This document shows positions 44,641-52,605 of a DNA stretch of 64,000 nucleotides, piece by piece. Every line of letters starts with the position of its first letter. The stretch's first letter is position 1. The translations under genes were made by a program, and so were the position numbers. Origin of the DNA: an uncultured Faecalibacterium sp. (GTDB lineage: Bacteria > Bacillota > Clostridia > Oscillospirales > Ruminococcaceae); the NCBI GenBank assembly GCA_934561555.1, contig CAKTGQ010000008.1, positions 46,881 to 110,880 of the forward strand, read 5' to 3'. The notes under the pieces are model-generated. The model saw nothing but the letters and a program-made list of their open reading frames with translations. It had not been told where the DNA came from and made no database searches.

Positions 44641-44712
44641 TAAAAAAGAAAACCGCCGTGCGATCAGCTTACAGGGCATCGATTCGTGCCCTGTAAGCAT
44701 ATCACACGACGG
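44641..44712 (-). terminator. Terminator after the BTAD regulator, overlapping a promoter
   Basis: Two 26-base arms (44653-44678 and 44687-44712) pair almost fully around CGAATCGA-type loop; on the minus strand TTTTCTTTTTT follows. A -10-like TATGCT (44696-44701) lies within the 5' arm. Confidence 0.8.
44696..44701 (-). promoter_or_regulatory. Candidate -10 element of a BTAD-activated promoter
   Basis: TATGCT on the minus strand, ten bases from the nearest heptamer of the 44712-44825 array, with no good -35: the layout of SARP-dependent promoters. Confidence 0.4.
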
Positions 44713-44825
44713 TGTTATGAAAGTCATCTGGCGGTGTTATGAAAGTGTTATGGAGCCATTTTTGCCCCTTTCTGAAAAATTTTAGGTGTTATGAAAGTCA
44801 CATGAAGGTGTTGCGAAAGTGTTAT
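44712..44825. repeat. Heptamer direct-repeat array, 11-bp phased
   Basis: GTGTTAT at 44712, 44734, 44745, 44786 and 44819, with weaker copies GTCATCT (44723), GTCACAT (44797) and GTGTTGC (44808). Each half holds four copies exactly 11 bases apart. Likely binding sites of the adjacent BTAD regulator. Confidence 0.7.
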
Positions 44826-44836
44826 AGGAATCATTC

Positions 44837-46156
44837 TTACCAATTGGCTCCAAATGCAAGGATTTCCTCGTATTCTTCCGTGGTCAGATGTTCCTTTGCT
44901 GCGGCCAGCTCGTTGGTTGCAAGTTCATTCATTCCCTGTGCTTTCAGGGAGCGGATCAGCCAGCAGTATGCTTTCGGATTATCCGGAGCGATGGTCAGAG
45001 ACTTCATGGCGTACTGATTGAGCAAGTCATAAGAATGCAGCGAATCCAGCTGCTTCAGCAGTTCACTGACAGCACCCATATAGGAAAGATGGTATTTTGT
45101 GGAAAACTGAATGAGCCAATGCTCCCCATCTGCGGAGGACAAGACCTTCCCATGATAGAGGTCAAGAGCATTTTTGAGAATGTCCACTTTGTTGATTACG
45201 GAGGACGCTCTGACAGCGGAAGATACAAGTTCATCAAAACGCTGATAATCTGTCATAATGTGAAGCTCCGGGTTGAGCTGATATCCGGATGCGGAGGATA
45301 AAACCAATGGTTCATCCGAAATAATACTGAACTTCTGGCGTAAACGGTAAACCAGCCCTTTGACGTTCTTGGCTGGATTGTCTGAATCATCCGGCCAGAG
45401 CGTTTGGGTGATTTCCTGCGGAGAAATGGCATTTTTACGGGAAATCAGCAGGTAAGAAATCAGTCGGTTGATGCTTGGAGAGCTAAAGTCAGCTTCTTTC
45501 AGAACGCCTTTGGACGTACTGATGCTCAGTTCGCCAAACAGACTGACATAGATGTCCTTGCTGCTTTGAATCGAAGTAGGAATATACGCCATTTGGAGCC
45601 GATTCAGCATTTTCTGTTCGTTGTACGATGCAAGCAGCACATAGGCCAGAATCCGCAGCATACTGGTCTGCTGGATGTACCGTTTGGGATTGCGGACGGC
45701 GAGCAGCGCGACCGGGCGCAGTTCCAGAGAAACAGCAATGACAGACCGTATGCCAAGCCGCTGGTACAGGTCGTACTCCGCAGGATAGGTTTCTTTTGTC
45801 GCCTCGGCATCCGGAACGACCATCGGAATACCCTTACGGACAGCCTGTACCCACCGATCCAGAAATTCAGCGGATTCATATTCTTCGGTCAAAAGCATTG
45901 TTTTGTCCGTTGCACCCGTGTTGAACCACCAGAAAGGTGTCCACAAGTTCAAATCAAGATCGACCTGAATCAACCCACACCAGTCAGCATCGTAGAATTG
46001 ACAGGTAGCTTTCAGCACCTGCTGGGCAACTTCTTTCGGGGAAAGACGCCGGTAATACAATTGCGATTCTAGGTCATTCATACTGTTCTCAAAATCAATT
46101 GCACGTTGAATATCTCCAAAGCTCCGTTCTTCGTACTCATGATCAGACTGACGCAT
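44837..46156 (-). CDS. GAF - winged helix - BTAD (SARP-like) transcriptional activator
   Basis: 439 residues. N-terminal GAF-like domain (about 40-185), an OmpR/PhoB-type winged helix (about 205-300: VSLFGELSISTSKG, NRLISYLLISRKNAISPQEITQTLWPD, LVYRLRQKF) and a C-terminal bacterial transcriptional activation domain of TPR-like helices (about 305-435). This is the SARP/AfsR-type combination, here with an added sensor domain. Its stop lies 11 bases from a heptamer repeat array of the kind SARPs bind, so it may control the downstream element genes. Ligand unknown. Confidence 0.85.
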   Translation of the reverse strand: MRQSDHEYEERSFGDIQRAIDFENSMNDLESQLYYRRLSPKEVAQQVLKATCQFYDADWCGLIQVDLDLNLWTPFWWFNTGATDKTMLLTEEYESAEFLDRWVQAVRKGIPMVVPDAEATKETYPAEYDLYQRLGIRSVIAVSLELRPVALLAVRNPKRYIQQTSMLRILAYVLLASYNEQKMLNRLQMAYIPTSIQSSKDIYVSLFGELSISTSKGVLKEADFSSPSINRLISYLLISRKNAISPQEITQTLWPDDSDNPAKNVKGLVYRLRQKFSIISDEPLVLSSASGYQLNPELHIMTDYQRFDELVSSAVRASSVINKVDILKNALDLYHGKVLSSADGEHWLIQFSTKYHLSYMGAVSELLKQLDSLHSYDLLNQYAMKSLTIAPDNPKAYCWLIRSLKAQGMNELATNELAAAKEHLTTEEYEEILAFGANW

Positions 46157-46187
46157 AAAATCTCACCTCGTATCAAATAAAAAGCAC

Positions 46188-46237
46188 AGCATCAGGGCTT
46201 CACTCGCTCTGTACGGTGAATTCCGATGCTGTGCTGG
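46188..46237. promoter_or_regulatory. Hairpin upstream of the BTAD gene
   Basis: GCACAGCATC / GATGCTGTGC dyad with 29 bases between arms, in the divergent gap 46157-46359. Confidence 0.4.
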
Positions 46238-46359
46238 TATCAATCATGCAACCGCAAGAGCTGAACAAAGCTACATCGTAGTGTGGTTGGGCGGCTCAAG
46301 CAAAAATGAATCTCATTTCGTCAAAAATCAACCAGAAAATTATTAAAGGAGTCATTCAA

Positions 46360-46641
46360 ATGAAACGAAATCAGAATTTCGACCATAATCACTCTCAAAA
46401 AGTGTTTTCCTGCCGCTACAACATGGACACCAACCGGGTGGAAGCCCGATTTGAAGATGGCACCACCCTTTCCATTGATTGTATCGCCATAGAGGACGAG
46501 TACAGCAACACTCCGGCGCAGCGGGCAGAACTGGACTGGCTACTATACAACAAGCCCTTGGAGTACGTCCAGTTTGTGCTGAGTGGTGAGATTGAGCATT
46601 ATTTCTCACTTGGCTGCAATCACGGCAGACTGAAAGACTAA
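46360..46641 (+). CDS. Small DUF6061-like protein
   Basis: 93 residues from the ATG at 46360 (ribosome site AAAGGAG). The block FSCRYNMDTNRVEARFEDGT with IDCIAIEDE and LDWLLYNKPLEYVQFVLSGE fits, from memory, the DUF6061 proteins of gut Firmicute mobile elements. No signal peptide; function unknown. Confidence 0.75.
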   Translation: MKRNQNFDHNHSQKVFSCRYNMDTNRVEARFEDGTTLSIDCIAIEDEYSNTPAQRAELDWLLYNKPLEYVQFVLSGEIEHYFSLGCNHGRLKD

Positions 46642-46669
46642 CCTTTAATTAAAATATCCAAAGCAAAAT

Positions 46670-46710
46670 AGCAGCCCTCTACTTGCAGTCGTTGCAAATA
46701 GAGGGCTGTC
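46670..46710. terminator. Terminator between convergent genes
   Basis: GCAGCCCTCTA / TAGAGGGCTGT stem; modest T tail on each side. Confidence 0.6.
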
Positions 46711-46723
46711 GGTTTGTTAGTAG

Positions 46724-47041
46724 TTATCGGACTTTTCCACAGCTTTTGCAAAACCGTTCGGAAGAATCATTTAAGTTCCCACAGTCTGGGCAATACCATC
46801 TTCCATCCGGTAGCGGATCAACTGGCGAAGGTGTTTGACTTTTTTTCATCTGAGATTTGTTTTCTGGTGAAGTAAATAGCGGTGCAATATTTACATCTCT
46901 ACGACCAACACCAGCGAGACTTCTAAAATCCCACGATTTAACTTCTTGTGCCAATGTCCGTTTGGGCTCAATGTATTGACCGCACCGTTGGCAATATCGA
47001 ACACCCAGCTTGTTTTCATAACCACAATTTTTGCAAATCAT
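46724..47041 (-). CDS. Double zinc-ribbon protein
   Basis: 105 residues with an N-terminal zinc ribbon (CKNCGYENKLGVRYCQRCG) and a C-terminal one (CPDCGNLNDSSERFCKSCG) joined by a Lys/Ser/Pro-rich linker. No enzyme domain. Lies 18 bases after the secreted-protein gene and probably shares its transcript. Role unknown. Confidence 0.75.
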   Translation of the reverse strand: MICKNCGYENKLGVRYCQRCGQYIEPKRTLAQEVKSWDFRSLAGVGRRDVNIAPLFTSPENKSQMKKSQTPSPVDPLPDGRWYCPDCGNLNDSSERFCKSCGKVR

Positions 47042-47059
47042 TTTCCATACAATCCTTTA

Positions 47060-47536
47060 TTATGGAGTGAACTCAACAACTGCTTCGTCCACCAAGATAC
47101 CAAACTGAGCTGGGAAATTGACCGTGATCTTATCTCCTGTATAGCTCACGCTCGGAGAACCAACGGCATAATGGCTCTTGCTAGAGCTAAAATCATACCC
47201 AAGCTTAACAGTATCATATGCAAATTGTGGACGTCCACCAGAAATGGTTGTCTGATATTGCAAGGTTACTGTGCCCAAGTAATCTCCAGCAATGCTCAAA
47301 TAGGCGTTTTTAGTCTGGGTTTTCACACCCGAAAGTCTGGAAGAATATGTGACGATGGAGGGTTTAACCCCGTAGAAGCTCAAGGGTGCAGGTTCCTGAA
47401 CGGTCTTGTTCACGTCTTTGGTAATACGCTTAGGTGTTGCCGCAAAAGCGGCAGGTGTTAAAACAGTATTGAAAGCAACTAGTGCGGCACTCGCTCCAGC
47501 AATTTTGAGAAATTCATTACGAGTCATCTTCTTCAT
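47060..47536 (-). CDS. Secreted protein with Tat-like signal
   Basis: 158 residues. Signal peptide MKKMTRNEFLKIAGASAALV.. with AFA-A cleavage near residue 33; the mature 125 residues are beta-rich (many Thr/Tyr/Ser, alternating pattern). Twin-arginine consensus is imperfect (T-R-N-E-F-L-K). Not recognised. Promoter at 47669-47696 overlaps a GTTGAAATTT box also seen in front of agrA. Confidence 0.7.
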   Translation of the reverse strand: MKKMTRNEFLKIAGASAALVAFNTVLTPAAFAATPKRITKDVNKTVQEPAPLSFYGVKPSIVTYSSRLSGVKTQTKNAYLSIAGDYLGTVTLQYQTTISGGRPQFAYDTVKLGYDFSSSKSHYAVGSPSVSYTGDKITVNFPAQFGILVDEAVVEFTP

Positions 47537-47668
47537 GACGATTTTCTCCTTTTATTAACCATTGCAATTAGTTGTGTGTGACTTATGTTCATTGTTGCTT
47601 TAAGTTCTGCATTGGAATCTCCCTTTCATATTTTAGAATTACAAGTAGCAACTATAAGATATATGTCG

Positions 47669-47696
47669 ATTATAGGGCGCATTTTTCTTTGTTGAA
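47669..47696 (-). promoter_or_regulatory. Promoter of the secreted-protein gene
   Basis: On the minus strand: TTCAAC, 16 bases, TATAAT. The rest of the 388-base gap 47537-47924 holds only the XRE terminator. Confidence 0.55.
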
Positions 47697-47839
47697 ATTT
47701 GTCGCAATCACCGCTTTCATCTCAAATTTCACTCTAGCTATTATCAATTATATCAAAGCACAAGAACCCGTCAAAGTCCACGATTTTGTATCAAAATAGA
47801 GAAAACTTGTAATGAAATCGGTGTGGCTGCAAATAATAT

Positions 47840-47872
47840 AACCCTCAACACTGGGCATTCAGCATTGAGGGT
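47840..47872 (-). terminator. Terminator after the XRE gene
   Basis: ACCCTCAA / TTGAGGGT stem in AT-rich sequence; weak T tail. Confidence 0.55.
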
Positions 47873-47924
47873 CATATACAAGTAATCTTTTGCATTGTAC
47901 TCGCACCGTATTGCAAGTCAATCG

Positions 47925-48281
47925 TTACCCGAAGGCTTTTATCATGTCATGAAGAATTTCCATCTGCTGTGGTGAAAGATCATTCCCTTTTTGACTTGGT
48001 GAAAGAAATTCATTACGGAGTTTAATTAAAGTTTTCTTTTGCGCACCAGTCAATCCAGAAAGAGATAGTACTTCTGGCGCATCCAGTCCTAGGAGTTCAT
48101 CTGTTGAAATGCTAAATAAGGATGAAATGCTTGCAAGAACATCCAACGGAATTGCATGTGCATCACTTTCATATCCACTGATCGTGGATACAGCCTTATT
48201 TAACCGTTTAGCCAAATCTGCCTGCGTCCAGCCACGACTTTCCCTCATCTTTTTTAACTTTTCTCCTAAATAATGCTCCAT
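47925..48281 (-). CDS. XRE-family transcriptional regulator
   Basis: 118 residues. N-terminal HTH_3 (LGEKLKKMRESRGWTQADLAKRLNKAVSTISGYESDAHAIP, about 4-60) and a helical C-terminal part. Divergent from the agr operon across 167 bases that hold two 17-base inverted arms overlapping both promoters, so it most likely represses itself and agr. Ligand or antagonist unknown. Confidence 0.9.
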   Translation of the reverse strand: MEHYLGEKLKKMRESRGWTQADLAKRLNKAVSTISGYESDAHAIPLDVLASISSLFSISTDELLGLDAPEVLSLSGLTGAQKKTLIKLRNEFLSPSQKGNDLSPQQMEILHDMIKAFG

Positions 48282-48316
48282 TCCCGTACACTCCCATCTT
48301 ATATAAAGTGTACTAT

Positions 48317-48345
48317 TTGAAATTTCAACATAATCGTACTATACT
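48317..48345 (+). promoter_or_regulatory. Promoter of the agr operon
   Basis: TTGAAA, 17 bases, TATACT; the -35 borders the left arm of the operator. Confidence 0.6.
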
Positions 48346-48374
48346 ATATATAATGTTCGATTATGTTGAAATTT
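48320..48374. promoter_or_regulatory. Operator: perfect 17-bp inverted repeat between XRE gene and agrA
   Basis: AAATTTCAACATAATCG at 48320-48336 and its exact complement CGATTATGTTGAAATTT at 48358-48374, 21 bases apart. Each arm overlaps a -35 (agr on plus, XRE on minus). Confidence 0.7.
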
Positions 48375-48448
48375 GATTGACTTGTGAGGAGCAGGGCTGT
48401 ATGTTGTGTGATAAAAAGCATTCCCATGTGCAATGGAGGGATTTCAAA

Positions 48449-49165
48449 ATGAATGTCTTGGTTTGTGATGATGACCAGCAGATCGTTGATTCTATTATTG
48501 AAGAACTCAAAAAGAAAAGCGAGGAAACGCATGTAGCATTAAGATTTTATGGTTTTTCTCAACCAAGTCAAATAGACTTATCACTTCCGTATGATATTGC
48601 GCTTCTGGATATTGATATGGGCGAAACAAATGGAATTGAGCTTGCCAGAAAGTTACGAGCAGAAAATGAAAACATTGTGATTATCTTCATTACGAATTTC
48701 ATTCAGTATGCTCCAGAGGGATTTGAGGTTCAAGCCTTTCGATACTTACTAAAAGCAGATTTCTCTGCTAAACTTGATTCCTACTTTGATTCAGCCGTCC
48801 AAGAAGTGCTTCAACGGAAACAGCTTGTTACAATTTCGATAAACTCTGAAATTATTGATGTACCTGTAAATGACATTCTGTATTTAGAATCTCATCGAAG
48901 AATCATTGTTATGCACTTGTTGGACGAAAAACGCCCAGCATACCAATTTTACGGCAACATAACGGAACTATCCGAAAAAATCGAGCCACTCGGTTTCCTT
49001 CGTATTCAAAAAAGCTATCTTGTCAATATGCACTATGTCGAAATCTTTCAATACAATAAAGTCCAATTGCGCGGTGGTCTTTGTCTGGCTCCAAGCGAAA
49101 AGAATTATAATGAGCTAAAACAGAAATATTTACATTGGCGAGGTAAAAGTAGATGGATGCTTTAA
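48449..49165 (+). CDS. agrA: LytTR-type response regulator AgrA
   Basis: 238 residues. Receiver domain with acidic pocket (VLVCDDD), phospho-acceptor Asp54 (IALLDIDMGE), and a C-terminal LytTR DNA-binding domain (about 130-235; ILYLESHRRIIVMH, FLRIQKSYLVNMHYVE). Start at MNVLVCDDD behind GGAGGG. First gene of agrA-agrC-agrB-agrD; its end overlaps agrC by 13 bases. Confidence 0.92.
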   Translation: MNVLVCDDDQQIVDSIIEELKKKSEETHVALRFYGFSQPSQIDLSLPYDIALLDIDMGETNGIELARKLRAENENIVIIFITNFIQYAPEGFEVQAFRYLLKADFSAKLDSYFDSAVQEVLQRKQLVTISINSEIIDVPVNDILYLESHRRIIVMHLLDEKRPAYQFYGNITELSEKIEPLGFLRIQKSYLVNMHYVEIFQYNKVQLRGGLCLAPSEKNYNELKQKYLHWRGKSRWML

Positions 49166-50475
49166 TCAGTTTGGTTTACACAATCATAGATTCAGTCTGC
49201 GTATGTCTGTTTTTGGACGCTTTTGCTTCGCACCGTTGGAGGGATCATAGATTTCTTGTCGGTGTAATAGTTCAAACTATTTTAATGTATGCATCTATTG
49301 AATTCAATGCTGCTTTCTTAAACCGAAATCAAATTATCAAGATTCTTTTGATTTTGCTATCCTGCTTTATTGCTGCCAGAGCCCTATATAAAAACATTAC
49401 AGGAAAGTTTTTGCTGTTTCTTATCATTATAGAATATCTTTTAACATACAGTTTGTCTTTTGCTGCTGGAATGCTTGCAACTGCAGTTTGTGGGATGGAT
49501 GCTCAGACGTTTCAAGCTGACAAGACGCTATCTCTAATCTATGGAATCTCTTATTATTCTGCCGAATTATTTATTATTGCACTGTTTCGCAAAATAATGC
49601 TTCAGCGCATGACAAGCAGACCAAGAAGCCATGCTCAACATTCGCAGCTGATTCTTTACTTTCTATTTCCATGCGCATCGTTTGTAATGCTTGTGATTCT
49701 ACTTTACGTTACAAGCGGACACAATATAAAAGAATTTGTTTCTGCTGGCTGTTGCATTCTCATTTTTATTTCAAACATCGCAATCCTCTTTTTATTGGAG
49801 CGAATGGAATATGCCGCATCGGAAAGAGAACAGCTATTGACACTTAATCAGCAGATTCAGCTGCAATCGAAAAGCATGGCCTCGGCAAGCGAACTTTATT
49901 CCGCTCAAAGGAAAAAGGTTCATGATTTTCGGGCCCACCTGAATATTCTAAATCAACTGATGAAAAGCCAAGAGTATTCTGCTGCTGAAGAGTATCTTGG
50001 AAAAATCACCGAACAGCAATCAGATCGACTATTTCTTGTTAACACGCACCATCCTATCTTGGATGCGCTTTTCAACACAAAAGCTGCCGAAGCAACTCAA
50101 AAGAAGATCAGCATTGATTTTGAAGTGAATGATTTATCAAATCTCCCATTTGATGCCTCCGATATGGTAGTGCTTCTATCAAACCTTTTGGATAATGCCA
50201 TTGAAGCGTGTCAGCGGTATGACAAGGGCGATAAAGCGATTCATGTTATGGCAGTTGTTCAGCAAGACTTTTTTATCTCTGTCCGAAACACATCGGAACC
50301 TGTTGTAATTATAAATGGTTCCATTCCAACTACAAAACCAGAACCACAGCTGCATGGTTTTGGACTTGCGAACATCCGACTGATTCTTGAAAAATACAGT
50401 GGAGAGTATACGATGTTCTATGAAAATGGGTGGTTCCAGTTCACCGCTGATATACCGCTCACTCCGATTTCGTGA
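49153..50475 (+). CDS. agrC: AgrC-type sensor histidine kinase
   Basis: 440 residues. Six or seven membrane segments (about 1-220), then a GHKL kinase: phospho-His257 in KKVHDFRAHLNIL, N-box NLLDNAIEACQRYD, and G-box HGFGLANIRLILEKYSG. This is the HPK10 class that reads cyclic peptides. Expected to sense the product of agrD and phosphorylate AgrA. Confidence 0.92.
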   Translation: MDALISLVYTIIDSVCVCLFLDAFASHRWRDHRFLVGVIVQTILMYASIEFNAAFLNRNQIIKILLILLSCFIAARALYKNITGKFLLFLIIIEYLLTYSLSFAAGMLATAVCGMDAQTFQADKTLSLIYGISYYSAELFIIALFRKIMLQRMTSRPRSHAQHSQLILYFLFPCASFVMLVILLYVTSGHNIKEFVSAGCCILIFISNIAILFLLERMEYAASEREQLLTLNQQIQLQSKSMASASELYSAQRKKVHDFRAHLNILNQLMKSQEYSAAEEYLGKITEQQSDRLFLVNTHHPILDALFNTKAAEATQKKISIDFEVNDLSNLPFDASDMVVLLSNLLDNAIEACQRYDKGDKAIHVMAVVQQDFFISVRNTSEPVVIINGSIPTTKPEPQLHGFGLANIRLILEKYSGEYTMFYENGWFQFTADIPLTPIS

Positions 50476-50570
50476 CAAAAGAAGTCCATTTCGTTACATT
50501 ATTGTGGAAATTGCGGCTCAACTTGTGTATTCTTTGTTTCAAGAAAGTTCTTTTAATGAGGATTGTCGCA

Positions 50571-51134
50571 ATGAAAGATTTTGCAAGGCAATTAACACAA
50601 AAATGCGTGTCGATGGGATTGCTTGATGAATCTTATTCTGAATGGTTTGCATATAGCATCGAAAAAAGAGTGACAACCTTATTAACTTGGCTTGTGCAGT
50701 GTCTGATTGGCGGTTTTTGTTTTGGTTGGACTTTAACAATCTCATTTTCTGTTTTCTTCCTTTTAATTCGGAAATACACAAACGGTTATCATGCTGCCAC
50801 TTATAGTAAATGCCTGTTCCATTCCATTTTATTAGAAGTCGTTCTTCTTGCTTCAATCTCCTACGTTTTCCATACAGGTCTGGCGTTGCTTTTCTTAACT
50901 ATAGTTTCAGATGCTACAATTTTGTGTATTGCACCAGTTAACAATGAAAGCATTCACTGGTCAACAGATGAGTTCAAGGCTGCAAAGACATCTGTTCGTT
51001 GGTTATTATTGCTTCTAAATATTTTCGCAATTCTGTTGGCGAGAGTTCAAATCGCACCCTCCATACTACAAGGGTTGGTCGCAGCATTAACTGCTGATGC
51101 AATAACACTATCCATTTCACGCTGTCAAAATTGA
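50571..51134 (+). CDS. agrB: AgrB cyclic-peptide maturation protease
   Basis: 187 residues from MKDFARQ (ATG 50571; GAGG nine bases ahead). AgrB signature RKYTNGYHAATYSKC with His74 and Cys81, the same seven-residue spacing as the catalytic pair of staphylococcal AgrB; several membrane segments. Cuts and cyclises the AgrD precursor at the membrane. It is 95 bases after agrC and 15 before agrD. Confidence 0.93.
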   Translation: MKDFARQLTQKCVSMGLLDESYSEWFAYSIEKRVTTLLTWLVQCLIGGFCFGWTLTISFSVFFLLIRKYTNGYHAATYSKCLFHSILLEVVLLASISYVFHTGLALLFLTIVSDATILCIAPVNNESIHWSTDEFKAAKTSVRWLLLLLNIFAILLARVQIAPSILQGLVAALTADAITLSISRCQN

Positions 51135-51149
51135 AAGGAGGGCATACAA

Positions 51150-51302
51150 ATGAAAATTCAAATCAAACAGTTCGCCAAAAAGAAAATTGAAGCTCTGGTG
51201 AAGAGGGATATGCAGGAGTGGCCTCCGGTTTGTACGGGCTGGATGTATCAGCCGAAACGTCCCTGTGTACCTGAGAAGCATCTGCAAGAAAAACGAAAAT
51301 AA
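51150..51302 (+). CDS. agrD: AgrD autoinducing peptide precursor
   Basis: 50 residues: an amphipathic basic leader MKIQIKQFAKKKIEALVKRD, core MQEWPPVCTGWM, then YQPKRPCVPEKHLQEKRK. By analogy with clostridial precursors (Cys-ring followed by [H/Y]QP..P), the ring is predicted as Cys28-Thr-Gly-Trp-Met32 thiolactone with an N-terminal tail of uncertain length. An excellent ribosome site AAAGGAGGG precedes the ATG. The tail is basic and holds a second Cys39, unlike the acidic tail of staphylococcal AgrD. Confidence 0.85.
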   Translation: MKIQIKQFAKKKIEALVKRDMQEWPPVCTGWMYQPKRPCVPEKHLQEKRK

Positions 51303-51311
51303 GTTCAATCC

Positions 51312-51370
51312 TGAAATGGCATGGTCGCTTTCCTGTTTCAACAGAAAAAAGCACCATGTCATTTTTCTTT
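51312..51370 (+). terminator. Hairpin terminator after agrD
   Basis: AAATGGCATGGTCGCTTT pairs, with three mismatches, with AAAAAGCACCATGTCATTT; TTCTTTG follows. Confidence 0.65.
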
Positions 51371-51495
51371 GTTGGCAACTCCGATTTTGTTACAAATTTC
51401 CTCCATCTTATTACAGAAATGTGGACAATATTACTTACTGTGTGTACAGTGTAAGAAAGGATGGCACAATGCACAAATCGAAAGGAGTTACTCCA

Positions 51496-51540
51496 ATGCA
51501 GCAATATAATTTTGAACGACATTCAAACTTATCCATTTAA
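51496..51540 (+). CDS. Possible 14-codon leader peptide
   Basis: MQQYNFERHSNLSI, with AAAGGAG nine bases before the ATG, ending 19 bases before the secreted-protein gene at 51560. Could be a leader for coupling or an unrelated short peptide; very short, so uncertain. Confidence 0.35.
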   Translation: MQQYNFERHSNLSI

Positions 51541-51559
51541 TAAGAAAGGATTGCTTATT

Positions 51560-52291
51560 ATGAAACATAAAAAAGTATCGCAGCTTTTGGCTGCTTCGCT
51601 TTCTTTCTTGATGATTACGATGCTCTGCGTTTCTAGCGTTGCAATGGAACCTTCTATGAGAATCGGCAGTGTCACCGTTCATTCTTCGCTCTTTGCTAAA
51701 ATGGCTTCTGAATCGCCGGAAAAAGATTTGATTACCCAATCCAATATTGTTAAGGCAACCGATGAAATGATTCAGTTCGAGGAAAAAACCGTTCTGGATG
51801 TTCAACATTTGGATGATGGTTCGTCCCTTACTTCCTATCGAAAAGATGTCGCAACCATTCTGCCTAGCGAATTTCCAACATCTATAAGCCCCTGTGCAGA
51901 TGGAAGCATCAACCAAGATTCTTGGGACTCAAGCAACACCGTACGAGCATATACTACAATTTATTATGATATTGTTAAAGACTCCGGCGATCGTTCGTAT
52001 TATAAGTTGACAAAGGTTACTGGAAAGTACTATTGCAATAACTCTGCAACAAAAATTACGAGCCAAACTCTAAGAATTGGTCAAACTGGATGGACGAGTA
52101 ACGGATATCGAGAGCAGACCAAGGATTTTGACATTCCTGCATCTCAGAAAGACTGGACAAAATACCCTGATTCCTCTTGGGCTGGTGTTCTGGTAGATGC
52201 AACAAATCGCGTTGGCTGCTACTATGTTGTCAATATTGCTGCAAAGACCGGAAAGACTTGGTATGTTGAAATTTCAAATAATATCCGATAA
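51560..52291 (+). CDS. Secreted protein downstream of agr
   Basis: 243 residues. Signal peptide of about 30 residues (MKHKKVSQLLAASLSFLMIT..), then a region of about 80 residues rich in charged residues that could be a propeptide, and a beta-rich C-terminal domain of about 120 residues with Tyr/Trp/Thr/Asn and two Cys. Not recognised. As the first gene after agrD it is the natural candidate for quorum-controlled output. Ribosome site AGAAAGGA. Confidence 0.75.
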   Translation: MKHKKVSQLLAASLSFLMITMLCVSSVAMEPSMRIGSVTVHSSLFAKMASESPEKDLITQSNIVKATDEMIQFEEKTVLDVQHLDDGSSLTSYRKDVATILPSEFPTSISPCADGSINQDSWDSSNTVRAYTTIYYDIVKDSGDRSYYKLTKVTGKYYCNNSATKITSQTLRIGQTGWTSNGYREQTKDFDIPASQKDWTKYPDSSWAGVLVDATNRVGCYYVVNIAAKTGKTWYVEISNNIR

Positions 52292-52315
52292 CCGTTTTTG
52301 AGCAAGGAGTTTTTT

Positions 52316-52573
52316 ATGCTACCGTTTTTTAACCAAAAAGAGTTGGTGGTTTGCTCAAATCAATCACAATACCAAAAATACACATCTCTTTTAGAAAAAG
52401 AGGGAATCGGATATCGAACAAAAGTACGCGATTTATCATCGCCGTCTTTGTTTTCGATGGGAACCCGTGAAAGAGCTGGAACCGCATTTCAAAAGGTCAA
52501 TTGTCAAACGATTTACACAATATACGTTCGCAAAGCTGATTACGAGCGCGCTGTTCACGTTATCATTGTTTGA
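52316..52573 (+). CDS. Small unknown protein of the agr transcript
   Basis: 85 residues from MLPFFNQKELVV (AAGGAG six bases upstream). The pattern of two beta-alpha-beta halves (VVCSNQSQYQKYTSLLEKEGIGYRTKV and YTIYVRKADYERAVHVI) resembles small DUF2007-like signal proteins, a weak impression only. 24 bases after the secreted-protein gene, followed by a terminator. Confidence 0.65.
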   Translation: MLPFFNQKELVVCSNQSQYQKYTSLLEKEGIGYRTKVRDLSSPSLFSMGTRERAGTAFQKVNCQTIYTIYVRKADYERAVHVIIV

Positions 52574-52605
52574 TTAAACAGCCAAAACCATATACGCTTT
52601 TCCTC

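Noticed and set aside
44712..44825. Plasmid-type iterons
   Set aside because: 11-bp phasing of heptamers next to a BTAD gene fits SARP binding better; no replication initiator gene nearby.
52264..52281. Third copy of GTTGAAATTT as a regulatory site
   Set aside because: Falls in the last codons (VEISNN) of the secreted-protein gene, so coding constraint explains it.
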